Origin: Chitinophagaceae bacterium
GTDB taxonomy: Bacteria; Bacteroidota; Bacteroidia; Chitinophagales; Chitinophagaceae
NCBI GenBank assembly: GCA_027486835.1
Contig: JAIXOJ010000170.1
Coordinates: forward strand, 1-64,000
Length of the DNA: 64,000 nt
Direction of reading: 5' to 3'
How positions within the stretch are numbered: position 1 is the stretch's first letter; each line of letters begins with the position of its first letter. Positions 1-8,838 of the stretch are shown here, in pieces. Below the pieces are notes generated by a model that saw only the letters and a list, made by a program, of their open reading frames with translations, made no database searches and was not told the origin of the DNA. The position numbers and the translations under genes were made by a program.

Positions 1-2
1 AA

Positions 3-311
3 CTCTTGAGTGTTTTTGAACAGAATCATTTTATTGACAGCACAAAAATTATCAAAGAATTTACGCACTCCGCCGATGGCGATGAAGACATAAAAATTAT
101 GACTGACCTGCTACATTACACCGGCATCAACGCCGAAGAGCGTGCACTAATAGAAAAAGAACAAGAAGCTTGGAGAACGGTGAATGCAATGGAGCAGGCT
201 TTAAGGGATGAAATTGAAACAAAGAATAGGGTTATTACTGAGAAAGATCAAGTGATTAGTGAAATGGCTAAACAATTAGAAGCACTAAAAAAGATGCTAG
301 GAAAATCATAA
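3..311 (+). CDS. Rpn-family nuclease/transposase, C-terminal part (cut by window edge)
   Basis: The reading frame is open to the left edge, so only the C-terminal ~102 residues are visible; a TTG at 6 is not a credible start. The visible part matches the tail usual for PD-(D/E)XK 'Rpn/transposase' proteins: an Asp-rich linker (SADGDEDIKIM), a helical stretch around ERALIEKEQEAWRTV, and a Lys/Glu-rich coiled coil to the end. The catalytic nuclease core would lie outside the window. Family knowledge: Rpn proteins are DNA nucleases that promote RecA-independent recombination and are often multicopy in Bacteroidota. Assignment rests on the tail alone. Confidence 0.6.
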   Translation, partial: LLSVFEQNHFIDSTKIIKEFTHSADGDEDIKIMTDLLHYTGINAEERALIEKEQEAWRTVNAMEQALRDEIETKNRVITEKDQVISEMAKQLEALKKMLGKS

Positions 312-435
312 GCTGACTTCAAAATATAGATGCTTATGAATAAAAGTAATCACAACCACGGTTTAATTGCCATCGCCTAAATTGAAATTCAGCTTGTAGC
401 ACTCAAATTTTAGAGCATCTTAGGCACAAAAAAAG

Positions 436-468
436 ACCATACATAAAGTTGCGGACATTATGCATGGT
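436..468 (+). terminator. Rho-independent terminator after the Rpn-type gene
   Basis: Arms 436-446 and 458-468 pair over 11 bp with one mismatch, followed by a T-rich run (GGTTTTTATATT). It lies about 125 bp after the stop at 311; the A-run before it means it could also work for minus-strand transcripts. Confidence 0.55.
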
Positions 469-544
469 TTTTATATTGGTTAATCAGGAATCGGCTATTT
501 ATGCTACGGTATCTTAGTTGATAGCGCAGGGGTTTGTTTAGAAG

Positions 545-841
545 TTATTTCCATCTTCCTCTGTTCCAATGGTGTCCTTTTGGGCCAGTTTGCCAGTTTC
601 CTTGTTGGTAATTCCTACCACGGTGGGGAGGACTCCAATGTCCTGGAACTTGGTGATAGCTCCGGCTTTGGTTGTTCCACCTCCAGTCATGACCTATCCA
701 TACATGTGTTATTGTTGGTGGTGGTGGACGGGGTTCTTCTATTACAACGGGTTCTGCACTTACGTATGCAGGTCCTTCGCAACTACTAAGTAGCGTTAAT
801 AGGAGTACAATAACGCAAAAGCTCATTAAGGTAGATTTCAT
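545..841 (-). CDS. Small lipoprotein with WxxGxW-type repeats
   Basis: 98 residues. An N-terminal hydrophobic segment ends in the lipobox LSSC (Cys21), so the product should be lipid-anchored in the cell envelope. After a Pro-rich linker (EEPRPPPP) come Trp/His/Gly-rich motifs such as WIGHDWRWN, VPGHWSPP and GNWQTGPKGHHW, the pattern of the YXWGXW/WxxGxW repeat lipoproteins common in Bacteroidota and Proteobacteria. Function of that family is not established. It stands alone, minus strand, with the BON-domain gene upstream at 892-1563. The lipobox is clear; the repeat-family call is by motif. Confidence 0.8.
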   Translation of the reverse strand: MKSTLMSFCVIVLLLTLLSSCEGPAYVSAEPVVIEEPRPPPPTITHVWIGHDWRWNNQSRSYHQVPGHWSPPHRGRNYQQGNWQTGPKGHHWNRGRWK

Positions 842-891
842 AGGTATTGGTAATTATTATTCAGGTATAAATAGTTGGGAATTAAAATCCA

Positions 892-1563
892 TTAATTCAT
901 CCTTAGTCTGTCGTAGGAAACTTCAATATCATTTTGCACATCCCAAACTCCAGGAGCGTTCAACGCAATTCGTCCAGCCTCATCCTTTTGATATAAAGAA
1001 GCAACAGAACCGTTTAGGGTTACCCGATTGCCCACTACATGCACAACAATATCTTGATTACTTACCGACCAATTGAGTGACAATGCGCGCTCAATATCTT
1101 TTTGTTCTACATCGTCTTGGGTATCCAGCGTTACAATAATATTATTGGCCACATTTTTTACCCCAACTAATTCCGAAACTGCTTTTTTGGCGGCTTCTTT
1201 TTGATAATTAAAACCAACTTCTCCCTCAAGGGTAACCCAGCCACTTTCTACTTTCACTTTAATACAATCGTTGGGTACATCCCAATTCCATTTGAATGCA
1301 CTTAATATATTGGCAGCAATTTCTTGATCGGAATTTTTATCCTGTCCTTCAAAGTTTACCTTAATTTCCTCCACCACTGCTTTTACGCCCACTACATTTT
1401 TCGCAGCAGATTCAGCCCTGTTTTTTTTGGTATAGCTATCCACAGTACCCGTAAGCGTAACGATTCCACTAGCCACAATCACTCCAATTTCAGCAGCCTT
1501 TAAAGAAGGCTCCCATTTAATGGCATCCTGTACATCTTTCTGTAAAGTTTCGTTTTTGTTCAT
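892..1563 (-). CDS. Triple BON-domain protein
   Basis: Start chosen at the internal ATG at 1563 (MNKNETLQ), because the 16 residues upstream in the longest frame do not belong to the domain. The 223-residue protein consists of three consecutive BON domains (about residues 1-70, 78-145 and 150-215), each with the alternating pattern of a strand such as VTLTGTV / VTLEGEV / VTLNGSV and a helix ending in a GV dipeptide. BON domains are known from OsmY and from phospholipid- or partner-binding envelope proteins. No signal peptide is visible, so unlike OsmY this one may stay in the cytoplasm. It probably has a stress or envelope role, but nothing here shows its ligand. Confidence 0.85.
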   Translation of the reverse strand: MNKNETLQKDVQDAIKWEPSLKAAEIGVIVASGIVTLTGTVDSYTKKNRAESAAKNVVGVKAVVEEIKVNFEGQDKNSDQEIAANILSAFKWNWDVPNDCIKVKVESGWVTLEGEVGFNYQKEAAKKAVSELVGVKNVANNIIVTLDTQDDVEQKDIERALSLNWSVSNQDIVVHVVGNRVTLNGSVASLYQKDEAGRIALNAPGVWDVQNDIEVSYDRLRMN

Positions 1564-1708
1564 GATTTCAAGTTTATGTAACGATATCCGAATCGTTACT
1601 TGTGCAAACATCGCACACTTGTAACCCTAGTCTATTACACCTTTTACCAGTTCCTTTACATCATTACTACAAATGATTTTTGTGTTATCCAGTTAGGGTG
1701 GAAAATGA

Positions 1709-1795
1709 GTGCATAAAAGTTTTTCGTTTTGCCCCTCGCCTTCGGAGAGGGGTTGGGTGAGGTTTAGCTAATAACTGCGAAAAACTTTTATGCAC
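1709..1795. repeat. 87-bp palindromic intergenic repeat, copy 1
   Basis: Perfect 18-bp terminal inverted repeats (1709-1726 and 1778-1795, GTGCATAAAAGTTTTTCG) enclose a G/C-rich core that itself contains a small hairpin (CCCCTC...GAGAGGGG). A second copy with one arm mismatch lies at 40680-40768. It looks like a REP/MITE-type element. No coding capacity. Confidence 0.75.
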
Positions 1796-1848
1796 CCTAG
1801 AAAATCTCTTCACTTGGCAGCCAATTCCTTCTTACAGCAAGCATTATT

Positions 1849-2889
1849 TCACCTTGCCTCTTTTGATAAAAAACTTGCAATCACTCGCTCTATCTGGGCA
1901 AATTCCAATAAAAAACCATCATGCCCATACAACGATTCAATGGAAACGTGCTGTGCATTAGGAATATGCTTTGCCAAAAAGGCTTGCTCCTGCACGGGAA
2001 ACAATAGATCGCTGGAAATGCCGATGGTCAAGGTGCGAGCGGTAATACCAGCCAAAGCTGCTTCTACCGATTGCCGCCCCCTGCCTATATCGTGACTGTC
2101 CATTGCTTTCGTGAGTGCATAATAGCTAAAGGCATTAAAGCGTTTAGCCAATTTTTCTCCTTGGTATTGTTGATAAGTGGTAGCCTTAAACACCTGATGT
2201 TGAATCGATTCCGAAGCAGTGGCAGTGGTTACGCCCTGTTGTTTAATATGGTAGGTATCATGGTTTCGGTAACTGAGCAAAGCAATACTTCTGGCCACTT
2301 TTAGGCCATTGATGCCCGCAAGTTCGTGTTGCTCTTGCCAAGATGCATCTAGTTCTATGCACATACGCTGCGAGGTGTTGAAGGCAATGCCCCAAGCAGA
2401 ATGTTTGGCATTGGTGGCAATGGGAATGATGTAGTCAAACATATTCGGTTCAGAAGCCGCCCACTCTAGCAATTGTTGCCCACCCATCGATCCCCCAAGC
2501 CCAATTTTTATGCGCTCTATACCCAAATAAGCCTGCAGTAATTGATAGGCTTTCACCATATCCTTTATGGTAAACCAAGGGAAATCGTGGTAATAGGGGA
2601 GGCCATTTTCTGGATTAATTTCTGTAGGGCCAATGCTGCCATAGCAACTGCCTGGCATGTTTACGCAGATTAGAAAATATTTTTCCGGGGTAAACAAACA
2701 GCCTTCCCCCACCAGTCCGTGCCACCAATCTGCTGGGTCGTCGTTGGCCGTAAGCGCATGAAAAATCCACACCACATTGTCTTTTGCTGCATTCATTTGC
2801 CCCAAGGTGGTATAGGCTAAATGAATAGAAGGCAGGACAATGCCCGACTCCAAGGTAAACGGCTTATTCGAGTAAAATATTTCTGACAT
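1849..2889 (-). CDS. metX: Homoserine O-acetyltransferase MetX
   Basis: 346 residues, full length. Acyl-CoA + L-homoserine -> O-acyl-homoserine, the committed step of methionine synthesis; cytoplasmic alpha/beta-hydrolase fold. Visible features: nucleophile elbow GGSMGG with Ser134, acid Asp294 (GISSDLLFP) and His323 (YGHDGF), plus the MetX-typical N-terminal LAYTTLG and NMPGSCYGSIGPTE segments. Acetyl versus succinyl specificity cannot be proven, but the family and phylum favour acetyl. The gene is monocistronic here and is preceded by a SAM-I riboswitch (3090-3208) and an attenuator terminator (2985-3022), so expression should fall when SAM is plentiful. Confidence 0.95.
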   Translation of the reverse strand: MSEIFYSNKPFTLESGIVLPSIHLAYTTLGQMNAAKDNVVWIFHALTANDDPADWWHGLVGEGCLFTPEKYFLICVNMPGSCYGSIGPTEINPENGLPYYHDFPWFTIKDMVKAYQLLQAYLGIERIKIGLGGSMGGQQLLEWAASEPNMFDYIIPIATNAKHSAWGIAFNTSQRMCIELDASWQEQHELAGINGLKVARSIALLSYRNHDTYHIKQQGVTTATASESIQHQVFKATTYQQYQGEKLAKRFNAFSYYALTKAMDSHDIGRGRQSVEAALAGITARTLTIGISSDLLFPVQEQAFLAKHIPNAQHVSIESLYGHDGFLLEFAQIERVIASFLSKEAR

Positions 2890-2984
2890 TCAAAATGGAT
2901 AACACCGCTTTTCTGCACCAAAGTGCAACGGGAAAGCAGTAGGTACAATACTAATTTCAATCAATACCTATCAAGCTAACCAGC

Positions 2985-3022
2985 AACAAAAAAGCCCGAA
3001 TGGGATAATCCAAACGGGCTTT
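2985..3022 (-). terminator. Attenuator terminator of the metX leader
   Basis: On the minus strand the arms AAAGCCCG (3022-3015) and CGGGCTTT (2998-2991) form a stem followed by TTTTTTGTTG. It sits between the SAM aptamer and the metX start, the position expected of a transcription-attenuation expression platform. An antiterminator partner was not worked out by eye. Confidence 0.8.
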
Positions 3023-3089
3023 GAAGTTTATAAACGAGGGAGCAAATGAAGCGACCCAATCCATGATGTCAACAAAAAACCAACGCTGT

Positions 3090-3208
3090 CTTATCTCTTC
3101 GCCACAATATTTTGTGCGATGGAGTTGGCACCTTCTAAACAAGCGGTTGCTGCATGTTTGGGTTGCCAAGGCTTCACAGGGCCAATTCCCTCTGCCTTTC
3201 TTGATAAG
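3090..3208 (-). promoter_or_regulatory. SAM-I riboswitch (S-box leader)
   Basis: Read on the minus strand, the P1 helix CTTATC (3208-3203) pairs with GATAAG (3095-3090). Between them lie the family hallmarks in order: a GAGGGA...TGGCCCTGTGAAGCC segment, the GGCAACC block, a variable hairpin, and GGTGCCAACTCC, the P3/J3-4 side of the aptamer. This is the SAM-I aptamer class, which binds S-adenosylmethionine and usually turns genes off. The downstream gene is metX, which fits. Short plus- and minus-strand frames across this interval are not genes. Confidence 0.95.
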
Positions 3209-3226
3209 TCTAAAAAAGAACTGGCG

Positions 3227-3234
3227 CAAATGTA
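3227..3234 (-). promoter_or_regulatory. Bacteroidota -7 element of the metX transcript
   Basis: TACATTTG on the minus strand matches TAnnTTTG and ends about 18 nt before the riboswitch begins. No good -33 TTTG was found at the usual spacing, so the call leans on position. Confidence 0.55.
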
Positions 3235-3370
3235 TAGGGAATCATTGCTTTATCACCACAGAAAAATAACCGGGGTTTAAAAGATGTGATGTGCGTATGT
3301 ATATTTTTTCTCCTTCGGAAAATGAACCGCACGAGACCACCATCGAATGAAATCCACACGTAGGGGCGAA

Positions 3371-3455
3371 CCTGCGTGTCCGCCCGACCTATGTGTCTGC
3401 CCTAACTATATGTCCGCCCAATCCACATAACCACCCAACCTATTTGCCCGCCCCT
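3371..3455. repeat. Five tandem 17-bp degenerate repeats
   Basis: Five consecutive units of exactly 17 bp with the core CCTATnTGTCCGCCCnA, running from 3371 into the stop codon (3454-3456) of the minus-strand gene. The rest of 2890-3453 beyond riboswitch, promoter and terminator shows no gene. Confidence 0.75.
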
Positions 3456-4413
3456 AACCATCCCATTCGACCACGTACGTACCAGTAATCTGCGATTGGT
3501 TCATGCAAATGAATTGATTGCCCTCTGGGGCTATCTGTTTGCATTTTATTAGGAGGAAGTCGTCTGCTTTTAACATGATCGTCTTGCCAATAATGTTGTT
3601 ACCATCATTACTAAAACCAAACTGCAAATCGGTACCAATAGCTCGAAGCCCAATAGTGCGTTCGGGCTTGTAGGGCAAATCAAACATGGTTTCCATACAC
3701 GCAGGTTCAATGCTGCCTTCCAATTGGGTTGATTGTTGGCCTTTTTTTGTGGCAGGTTTATATACAAATGCCTTCTTCTTGGCTGCATCATCGCTGTAAA
3801 CAATTCGGGCAGCGGCATTTAATACATTCACCACCGCATAGCAATTGTTCAACACCATTATCCTGTCACCTGTAAGCACAGGTCGGCTACGCTTGAGCGT
3901 TTCTTTTTTCACATTTATCTGTAGCAATGCTTTGGCAGTCAGCTCCAATTGGTCGATGAGGGTAGGTTGACAACCCGCAGCCACCAATTCGGTTTTATAA
4001 TGCGTTGCTTTTTGAAATAGGGTTTCCATAAAAAGGGTAAACCTTGCTTGTGCGCTGCTCATGTGGCGCATTTTGCCCACGCCAAATTCTTTTGCAATGA
4101 CTGAATTGTTAGGAAATGCCCTTTTGGTAACAAAATACATCAAGGTCTCATACTGTTTTTTGCCTTTTTTCACCAGATCCTTCATTTCCAAAGTGGCATT
4201 TTTTTGGGGAATGATGGCCACTTCGTCTGATACTACCTGAAATGCCTGTTGAATGAATACCGCAAAATCATTCAAATACGCAGCATCAATAGACTTGTCC
4301 AAGTCAGTAAATTTTCCCAAATCTTGTGCAACCAAATCATGCACAAAGCTGCATTGGTTTACCAAATAAGCATCAGACCCTTTGAATTTCCTTCTAGTGA
4401 TAGACTTTTCCAT
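3454..4413 (-). CDS. Unknown conserved-looking protein, 319 aa
   Basis: I do not recognise a family. The protein has no signal peptide or membrane segment and looks cytoplasmic. Residues 1-150 are mostly helical and charged (LEMKDLVKKGKKQYETL); the C-terminal third looks beta-rich (IGLRAIGTDLQFGF, NQSQITGTYVVEW). Coding quality is good: a long frame with neighbour-like codon use. It stands alone on the minus strand, its stop codon touching the 17-bp repeat array and its start facing a long gene-free region. A role cannot be read from context. Confidence 0.65.
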   Translation of the reverse strand: MEKSITRRKFKGSDAYLVNQCSFVHDLVAQDLGKFTDLDKSIDAAYLNDFAVFIQQAFQVVSDEVAIIPQKNATLEMKDLVKKGKKQYETLMYFVTKRAFPNNSVIAKEFGVGKMRHMSSAQARFTLFMETLFQKATHYKTELVAAGCQPTLIDQLELTAKALLQINVKKETLKRSRPVLTGDRIMVLNNCYAVVNVLNAAARIVYSDDAAKKKAFVYKPATKKGQQSTQLEGSIEPACMETMFDLPYKPERTIGLRAIGTDLQFGFSNDGNNIIGKTIMLKADDFLLIKCKQIAPEGNQFICMNQSQITGTYVVEWDG

Positions 4414-5282
4414 AACTCTATATTATTTAATCAGAACTCAAATAGCAATAGTGAACTTGCGGTCATCATTTGCGGTAGCAAAAATAAAAAAATCTTTTTT
4501 TCAAACAAAAAATTCTGTGTGTTAGATATAACTTGTTGATGCTAATATAATTGGGTTTAATAGTTACGTCAAATACTTTAGTATTAAATTCTAGGTCGCT
4601 GATATAAAATACATAGTCGTTGATATTAATAATAGCGTTGTTGGTATTAATTACAAGGTTGCTAGTATAAATGTGTAAGTCGCTAGTATCAATGACAAAG
4701 TCTTTGAAATCAGTAATAAGGTTTTTGCTATTACTTATAAAGTCTTTGTAACAAATTACAAAGACTTAGGTATCAATGATAAGAACATTATTGTAAAAAA
4801 TGAGTCTTTCGTAATAGAATATGAGTTGTACATACTAGCTATTTGATGTTAATTGCTAACGGAGCTGTGTTTTTTATTCTTTATTAAGTGATGTATTACA
4901 ACTTGCTAATGTATTTATGTAACTAGAAAAAAGAAAATAATAACCTGAAAGTTTAAAAGCTTAATTTTTTAGCGTATTGGATTAACCAAGAGCTTTTATT
5001 TATCAATGAATTGGAGGTTAATGTTGTAATGCTATCATGTTAAGCAATATTATAAAAGAAATGCCTTTATAAGCAAGCTTGTTTTTCAAATCAAGTCTCC
5101 TTTCTGAAAAATGACTTAGCTTAATTGTTTAGAACTTTACATTTTATTCTAGTAAATCCCCCAAGGAATTTGGTGTTTATAGAATAATGATGAAACGTCT
5201 TTGGTACGCCCCCGATGGGGTCGAATGGATTGGGGATGCATAAAGTTTTTTCGCTTTGATGCTTCGATTTAACCTTTAGTGC
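4414..5282. other. Gene-free AT-rich region
   Basis: 869 bp without a credible ORF on either strand. It contains the 21-bp array at 4589-4798; the rest is AT-rich. Near 5236-5255 GATGCATAAAGTTTTTTCG resembles one arm of the 87-bp palindromic repeat, possibly a decayed copy. Confidence 0.6.
4589..4798. repeat. Ten tandem 21-bp degenerate repeats
   Basis: Units begin at 4589, 4610, 4631, 4652, 4673, 4694, 4715, 4736, 4757 and 4778, exactly 21 bp each, with the loose consensus tacaaagtcgttggtattaa. The register holds although the units have diverged. Stops occur in the frames, so it is not part of a current gene. Confidence 0.8.
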
Positions 5283-6056
5283 CTAAACATTAGCCACCAT
5301 TTCCACTGTTCCAAAATCAATACAGGATTCTATTCCTTGTTGTTGGATAACCAATTGGCCATAGGAGTTAACCCCTTTGATTCCCGCTTCAAAAACAATG
5401 GCGCCTTTTCTAAATTTCACCTGCTTGTTCAATCGGTATAAAAGCTTGTTGTAAGCAGTTAATTGAAGCAACGACGGTTGCTCTAGCAGTTGCTGCCATC
5501 TTTTTTCCACCATTCCGCACAATTCTTTTGCTAGGGCAATTACAGGATATTGTTGCCCCGTAATCTGTGCCAATGAAATGGGATTAGGTAAGGATTCCGG
5601 AAAAAAAAGTTGATTAATGTTCATGCCTATGCCTACCACCGCCCATTTCCAATCGCTACCCCTGTACACATTTTCGATCAACATGCCCGCTGCCTTTTTG
5701 TCACCCCAATAAATATCATTCGGCCATTTTATGGAGCAATTCGCTTGATTTTCTACGTTTAATTTGGTTACTGCTTGGGTATAAAAGGAAAAAAAATCAT
5801 GGCAGGCTAATGCAATGGAACAACTAAGTGGAAACTGTAACTGTGTTGATAGGTAAGGCATTTCAAGCACAATAGAGAGGATAATATTGCTGCTGGGTTC
5901 TGTATTCCAAGTCTTTCCCCGCTGCCCCTTGCCCGCAGTTTGCTTGTGGGCAAAATAGGCTGTGCCATGTTTGGATAAATTAGCTTGCAATTGCGCTATG
6001 GCATAACTATTGGTACTGGCGGTCTCGTTTAATTCTACAAATGGATGCCCAATCAT
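5283..6056 (-). CDS. birA: Biotin--[acetyl-CoA-carboxylase] ligase
   Basis: 257 residues: the catalytic and C-terminal domains of biotin protein ligase without the N-terminal HTH of E. coli BirA, so an enzyme and not a repressor. Visible motifs: STNSYA substrate strand, the biotinyl-5'-AMP loop GKGQRGKTW, the SIKWPNDIYW segment and KKAAGMLIE with the catalytic lysines, then VGIGMNIN. It activates biotin with ATP and transfers it to the biotin carboxyl carrier protein for fatty acid synthesis. It is divergent from rsfS, with 246 bp between them. Confidence 0.95.
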   Translation of the reverse strand: MIGHPFVELNETASTNSYAIAQLQANLSKHGTAYFAHKQTAGKGQRGKTWNTEPSSNIILSIVLEMPYLSTQLQFPLSCSIALACHDFFSFYTQAVTKLNVENQANCSIKWPNDIYWGDKKAAGMLIENVYRGSDWKWAVVGIGMNINQLFFPESLPNPISLAQITGQQYPVIALAKELCGMVEKRWQQLLEQPSLLQLTAYNKLLYRLNKQVKFRKGAIVFEAGIKGVNSYGQLVIQQQGIESCIDFGTVEMVANV

Positions 6057-6251
6057 CGGCTATTTTGAATTTAAAAATGATTACTACCAAAAGGAAACAA
6101 AGATTTGCTACTTTTGAAATCGAAGATAGATAAATTAATTCTTATTGAATTTACCCTTTTTGTACTATTGCAAATATTTAAGGAAGGCAAATAAAATAAA
6201 TCAACTGGTTAATCGTCTTACTTAATTATCAATGTGCTTCATCGCAAATGC

Positions 6252-6259
6252 TAGATTTG
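6252..6259 (+). promoter_or_regulatory. Possible -7 element for rsfS-ftsH
   Basis: TAGATTTG matches TAnnTTTG and lies 43 nt before the rsfS start. A -33 TTTG is not evident at 19-20 bp, so this is a weak call. Confidence 0.35.
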
Positions 6260-6302
6260 GCGCAAACTTTTATAAAAAATTACTTTAACTAAAATTTTCT
6301 TT

Positions 6303-6704
6303 TTGGAACAACTCTCCGTATTAGAATCACCATCAAAAGGTATAACTAGACTTACTCGAAATTCTAAAATTTTCAAAACAATCATTAAGTCTATACAAGA
6401 CAAAAAAGGGAGCAACATCGTAAGCTTAGACCTTAAAAACATTCCAGAAGCTGTTGCCGATTTCTTTATCATTTGCCAAGCTGCATCAACCACCCAAGTG
6501 CGGGCAATTGCCGACTTTATAGAGGATGAAGTGCGCGAATACTGCGACGAAAGACCCTACAAAAACGAAGGCAAACAAACCAGTCAATGGGTGTTGGTAG
6601 ATTATATCAGCATTGTGGTACACATCATGCACCCAGAAGCACACCAATTTTATCGTTTAGAAGATATGTGGAGCGATGCCCCATTGCAAAAACACGAATC
6701 TTAG
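6303..6704 (+). CDS. rsfS: Ribosome silencing factor RsfS
   Basis: 133 residues of the RsfS/Iojap/DUF143 family. It binds uL14 on the 50S subunit and blocks joining with 30S when nutrients fall. Family hallmarks are present: VSLDLKNIPEAVADFFIIC, the AIADFIEDEV helix, W(V)LVDYISIVVHIM and the FYRLEDMWSDAP end. The start is TTG at 6303: there is no ATG before the conserved core, and only this start preserves the first helix. Likely co-transcribed with ftsH, which starts 86 bp downstream. Confidence 0.92.
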   Translation: MEQLSVLESPSKGITRLTRNSKIFKTIIKSIQDKKGSNIVSLDLKNIPEAVADFFIICQAASTTQVRAIADFIEDEVREYCDERPYKNEGKQTSQWVLVDYISIVVHIMHPEAHQFYRLEDMWSDAPLQKHES

Positions 6705-6790
6705 CAGAGATTAACAAGTTATGTTTGAACAAATAAGCCGCGAGGGTTATTATTTTAAAAATTGAAGAATAGATTTATAAGAAGACAATT

Positions 6791-8836
6791 ATGGCAAAGG
6801 AAGATAAACAACCCACCAAATTACCTTTCACCAATTCAGGGGAGGACAAACCGTCGAGAAAGCCACCAAAGTTTAATATTTATTGGATTTATGGTTTAAT
6901 ATTCGCTTTACTCGTGGCTTCCACTTTTTACAAAAACAGCCCAGACGTTAGCAATACCAACGAACAGGAGTTTCGCGACCAAATGCTAGCTAAAGGCGAT
7001 GTATTAAAAATTGAGCTTGAAAGAACCAAAGAGGTTGTAAGGGTTTACATCAAAAGTGATAGCGTAGTAAAGGACTTTTACTTGACTAAATTCAAAGACA
7101 AAATCCCCCCGAGCAGGGCTAAAGGAAACCCATTGTTTGAATTTAAAGTGGTTGATTGGAAGGTTTTCTACAGCAGTTTAGATGAATTTTATAAGGCACA
7201 CCCTGCTATTACACCTGTATCAATAGTAGTGAAAGAAGATCCAGACTATTTTGGACCAGGGTCTAGCTATGTAATTACCCTCCTCATTTTCGTAGTAATC
7301 TGGATTGTGATGATGCGAAAAATGGGTGGCGGCGGTGCTGGCGGCGGTGCTGGATTGTTCAATATTGGTAAATCAAAAGCCACTCTTTTTGACAAAGGCG
7401 CTAAAGTCAATATCAATTTTGGTGATGTAGCTGGGCTAGACGAAGCCAAAGTAGAAGTAATGGAAATTGTGGATTTTCTAAAGAATCCAAAGAAATATAC
7501 CGCGCTTGGAGGTAAAATTCCCAAAGGCGCATTGCTCATTGGTCCTCCCGGTACTGGTAAAACCTTACTAGCAAAAGCAATGGCTGGGGAAGCGCAAGTA
7601 CCATTCTTTAGCTTGAGCGGAAGCGACTTTGTGGAAATGTTTGTAGGTGTGGGTGCAAGCCGTGTACGTGATTTGTTCAAGCAAGCTCGAGAAAAAGCAC
7701 CTTGTATCATTTTTATTGATGAAATTGATGCCATAGGTAGAGCTAGGGGCAAAAATGTAATGATGAGTAATGATGAGCGCGAAAACACCCTCAACCAATT
7801 ATTGGTGGAAATGGATGGTTTCGGAGGCGACACAGGCATCATCATCCTTGCAGCGACTAACAGACCTGATGTATTGGACAGTGCCTTGCTTAGACCAGGC
7901 AGATTTGACCGTCAAATCAGCATTGATAAACCAGATGTAAAAGGAAGGGAAGCTATCTTTAAAGTGCATTTAGTACCCATTAAAGTAAGTGAAACACTAG
8001 ACGTAAACAAATTGGCCGAACAAACTCCAGGTTTTGCTGGTGCCGATATTGCCAATGTGTGTAATGAAGCCGCTTTAATTGCTGCCAGAAAAGACAAGCA
8101 GGCCGTGGAAATGATTGATTTCCAAGATGCAATTGACAGGGTCATTGGTGGTTTGGAGAAAAAGAACAAAATCATAGCCCCTCACGAAAAAGAAATTATC
8201 GCTTACCACGAAGCAGGTCATGCCATTTGTGGTTGGTTTTTAGAGCATGCATATCCTTTATTAAAGGTAACTATTGTGCCAAGAGGAACTGCTGCATTGG
8301 GTTATGCGCAATACACGCCCACTGAACAATATCTATACAATGTAGATCAGTTAATGGATCAAATTTGTATGACCTTGGGTGGTAGGGCGAGTGAGCAAAT
8401 TTTCTTTGGAAAAATTTCTACGGGTGCTAGTAACGATTTACAACAAATTACCAGAATGGCTTACGGTATGGTAACAGCTTATGGTATGAGCGAGAAAATT
8501 GGCAACGTAAGCTTCTACGACCCATCTTCTGAAAACACTTTTACCAAACCATTCAGCGAAGGCACTGGTAAAATCATTGACGAAGAAGTGAAAGCTATAA
8601 TCGATAGGGCTTATCAATTAACCATTGAATTGTTAACCCTGAAAAAAGCTGAGGTGGAAATTTTAGCCAAGGAATTATTATCTAAAGAAGTCTTACACAA
8701 AAGCGATGTGGAGTTGCTCATTGGTAAACGTCCATTTGAATCAAAAAAAATGATTGATAGCGGCGAACCAGAAGTGGTAATTGCTCCACCAGAAACTACC
8801 ATCGTAACCGCAAATGGAAATGACTCAATCGCATAA
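6791..8836 (+). CDS. ftsH: ATP-dependent zinc metalloprotease FtsH
   Basis: 681 residues, inner-membrane AAA+ protease that degrades misfolded membrane proteins and selected regulators. Order: two transmembrane segments (about 31-47 and 159-176) around a periplasmic domain, a Gly-rich linker (GGGGAGGGAG), the AAA module with Walker A GPPGTGKT (251-258), Walker B IIFIDE (306-311) and the second region of homology ending RPGRFDR (368-374), then the M41 peptidase domain with HEAGH (473-477). Length is normal. lutC starts 2 bp after the stop codon, so the two are almost certainly co-transcribed. Confidence 0.98.
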   Translation: MAKEDKQPTKLPFTNSGEDKPSRKPPKFNIYWIYGLIFALLVASTFYKNSPDVSNTNEQEFRDQMLAKGDVLKIELERTKEVVRVYIKSDSVVKDFYLTKFKDKIPPSRAKGNPLFEFKVVDWKVFYSSLDEFYKAHPAITPVSIVVKEDPDYFGPGSSYVITLLIFVVIWIVMMRKMGGGGAGGGAGLFNIGKSKATLFDKGAKVNINFGDVAGLDEAKVEVMEIVDFLKNPKKYTALGGKIPKGALLIGPPGTGKTLLAKAMAGEAQVPFFSLSGSDFVEMFVGVGASRVRDLFKQAREKAPCIIFIDEIDAIGRARGKNVMMSNDERENTLNQLLVEMDGFGGDTGIIILAATNRPDVLDSALLRPGRFDRQISIDKPDVKGREAIFKVHLVPIKVSETLDVNKLAEQTPGFAGADIANVCNEAALIAARKDKQAVEMIDFQDAIDRVIGGLEKKNKIIAPHEKEIIAYHEAGHAICGWFLEHAYPLLKVTIVPRGTAALGYAQYTPTEQYLYNVDQLMDQICMTLGGRASEQIFFGKISTGASNDLQQITRMAYGMVTAYGMSEKIGNVSFYDPSSENTFTKPFSEGTGKIIDEEVKAIIDRAYQLTIELLTLKKAEVEILAKELLSKEVLHKSDVELLIGKRPFESKKMIDSGEPEVVIAPPETTIVTANGNDSIA

Positions 8837-8838
8837 AT

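Noticed and set aside
2957-3269. Small ORFs on both strands upstream of metX
   Set aside because: They overlap the SAM-I riboswitch and its terminator, whose structure explains the sequence.
4589-4798. CRISPR-like array
   Set aside because: The units are contiguous with no spacers and are degenerate; no cas genes.
7267-7845. 192-codon antisense frame inside ftsH
   Set aside because: Antisense of a highly conserved AAA domain; no independent start or homology.
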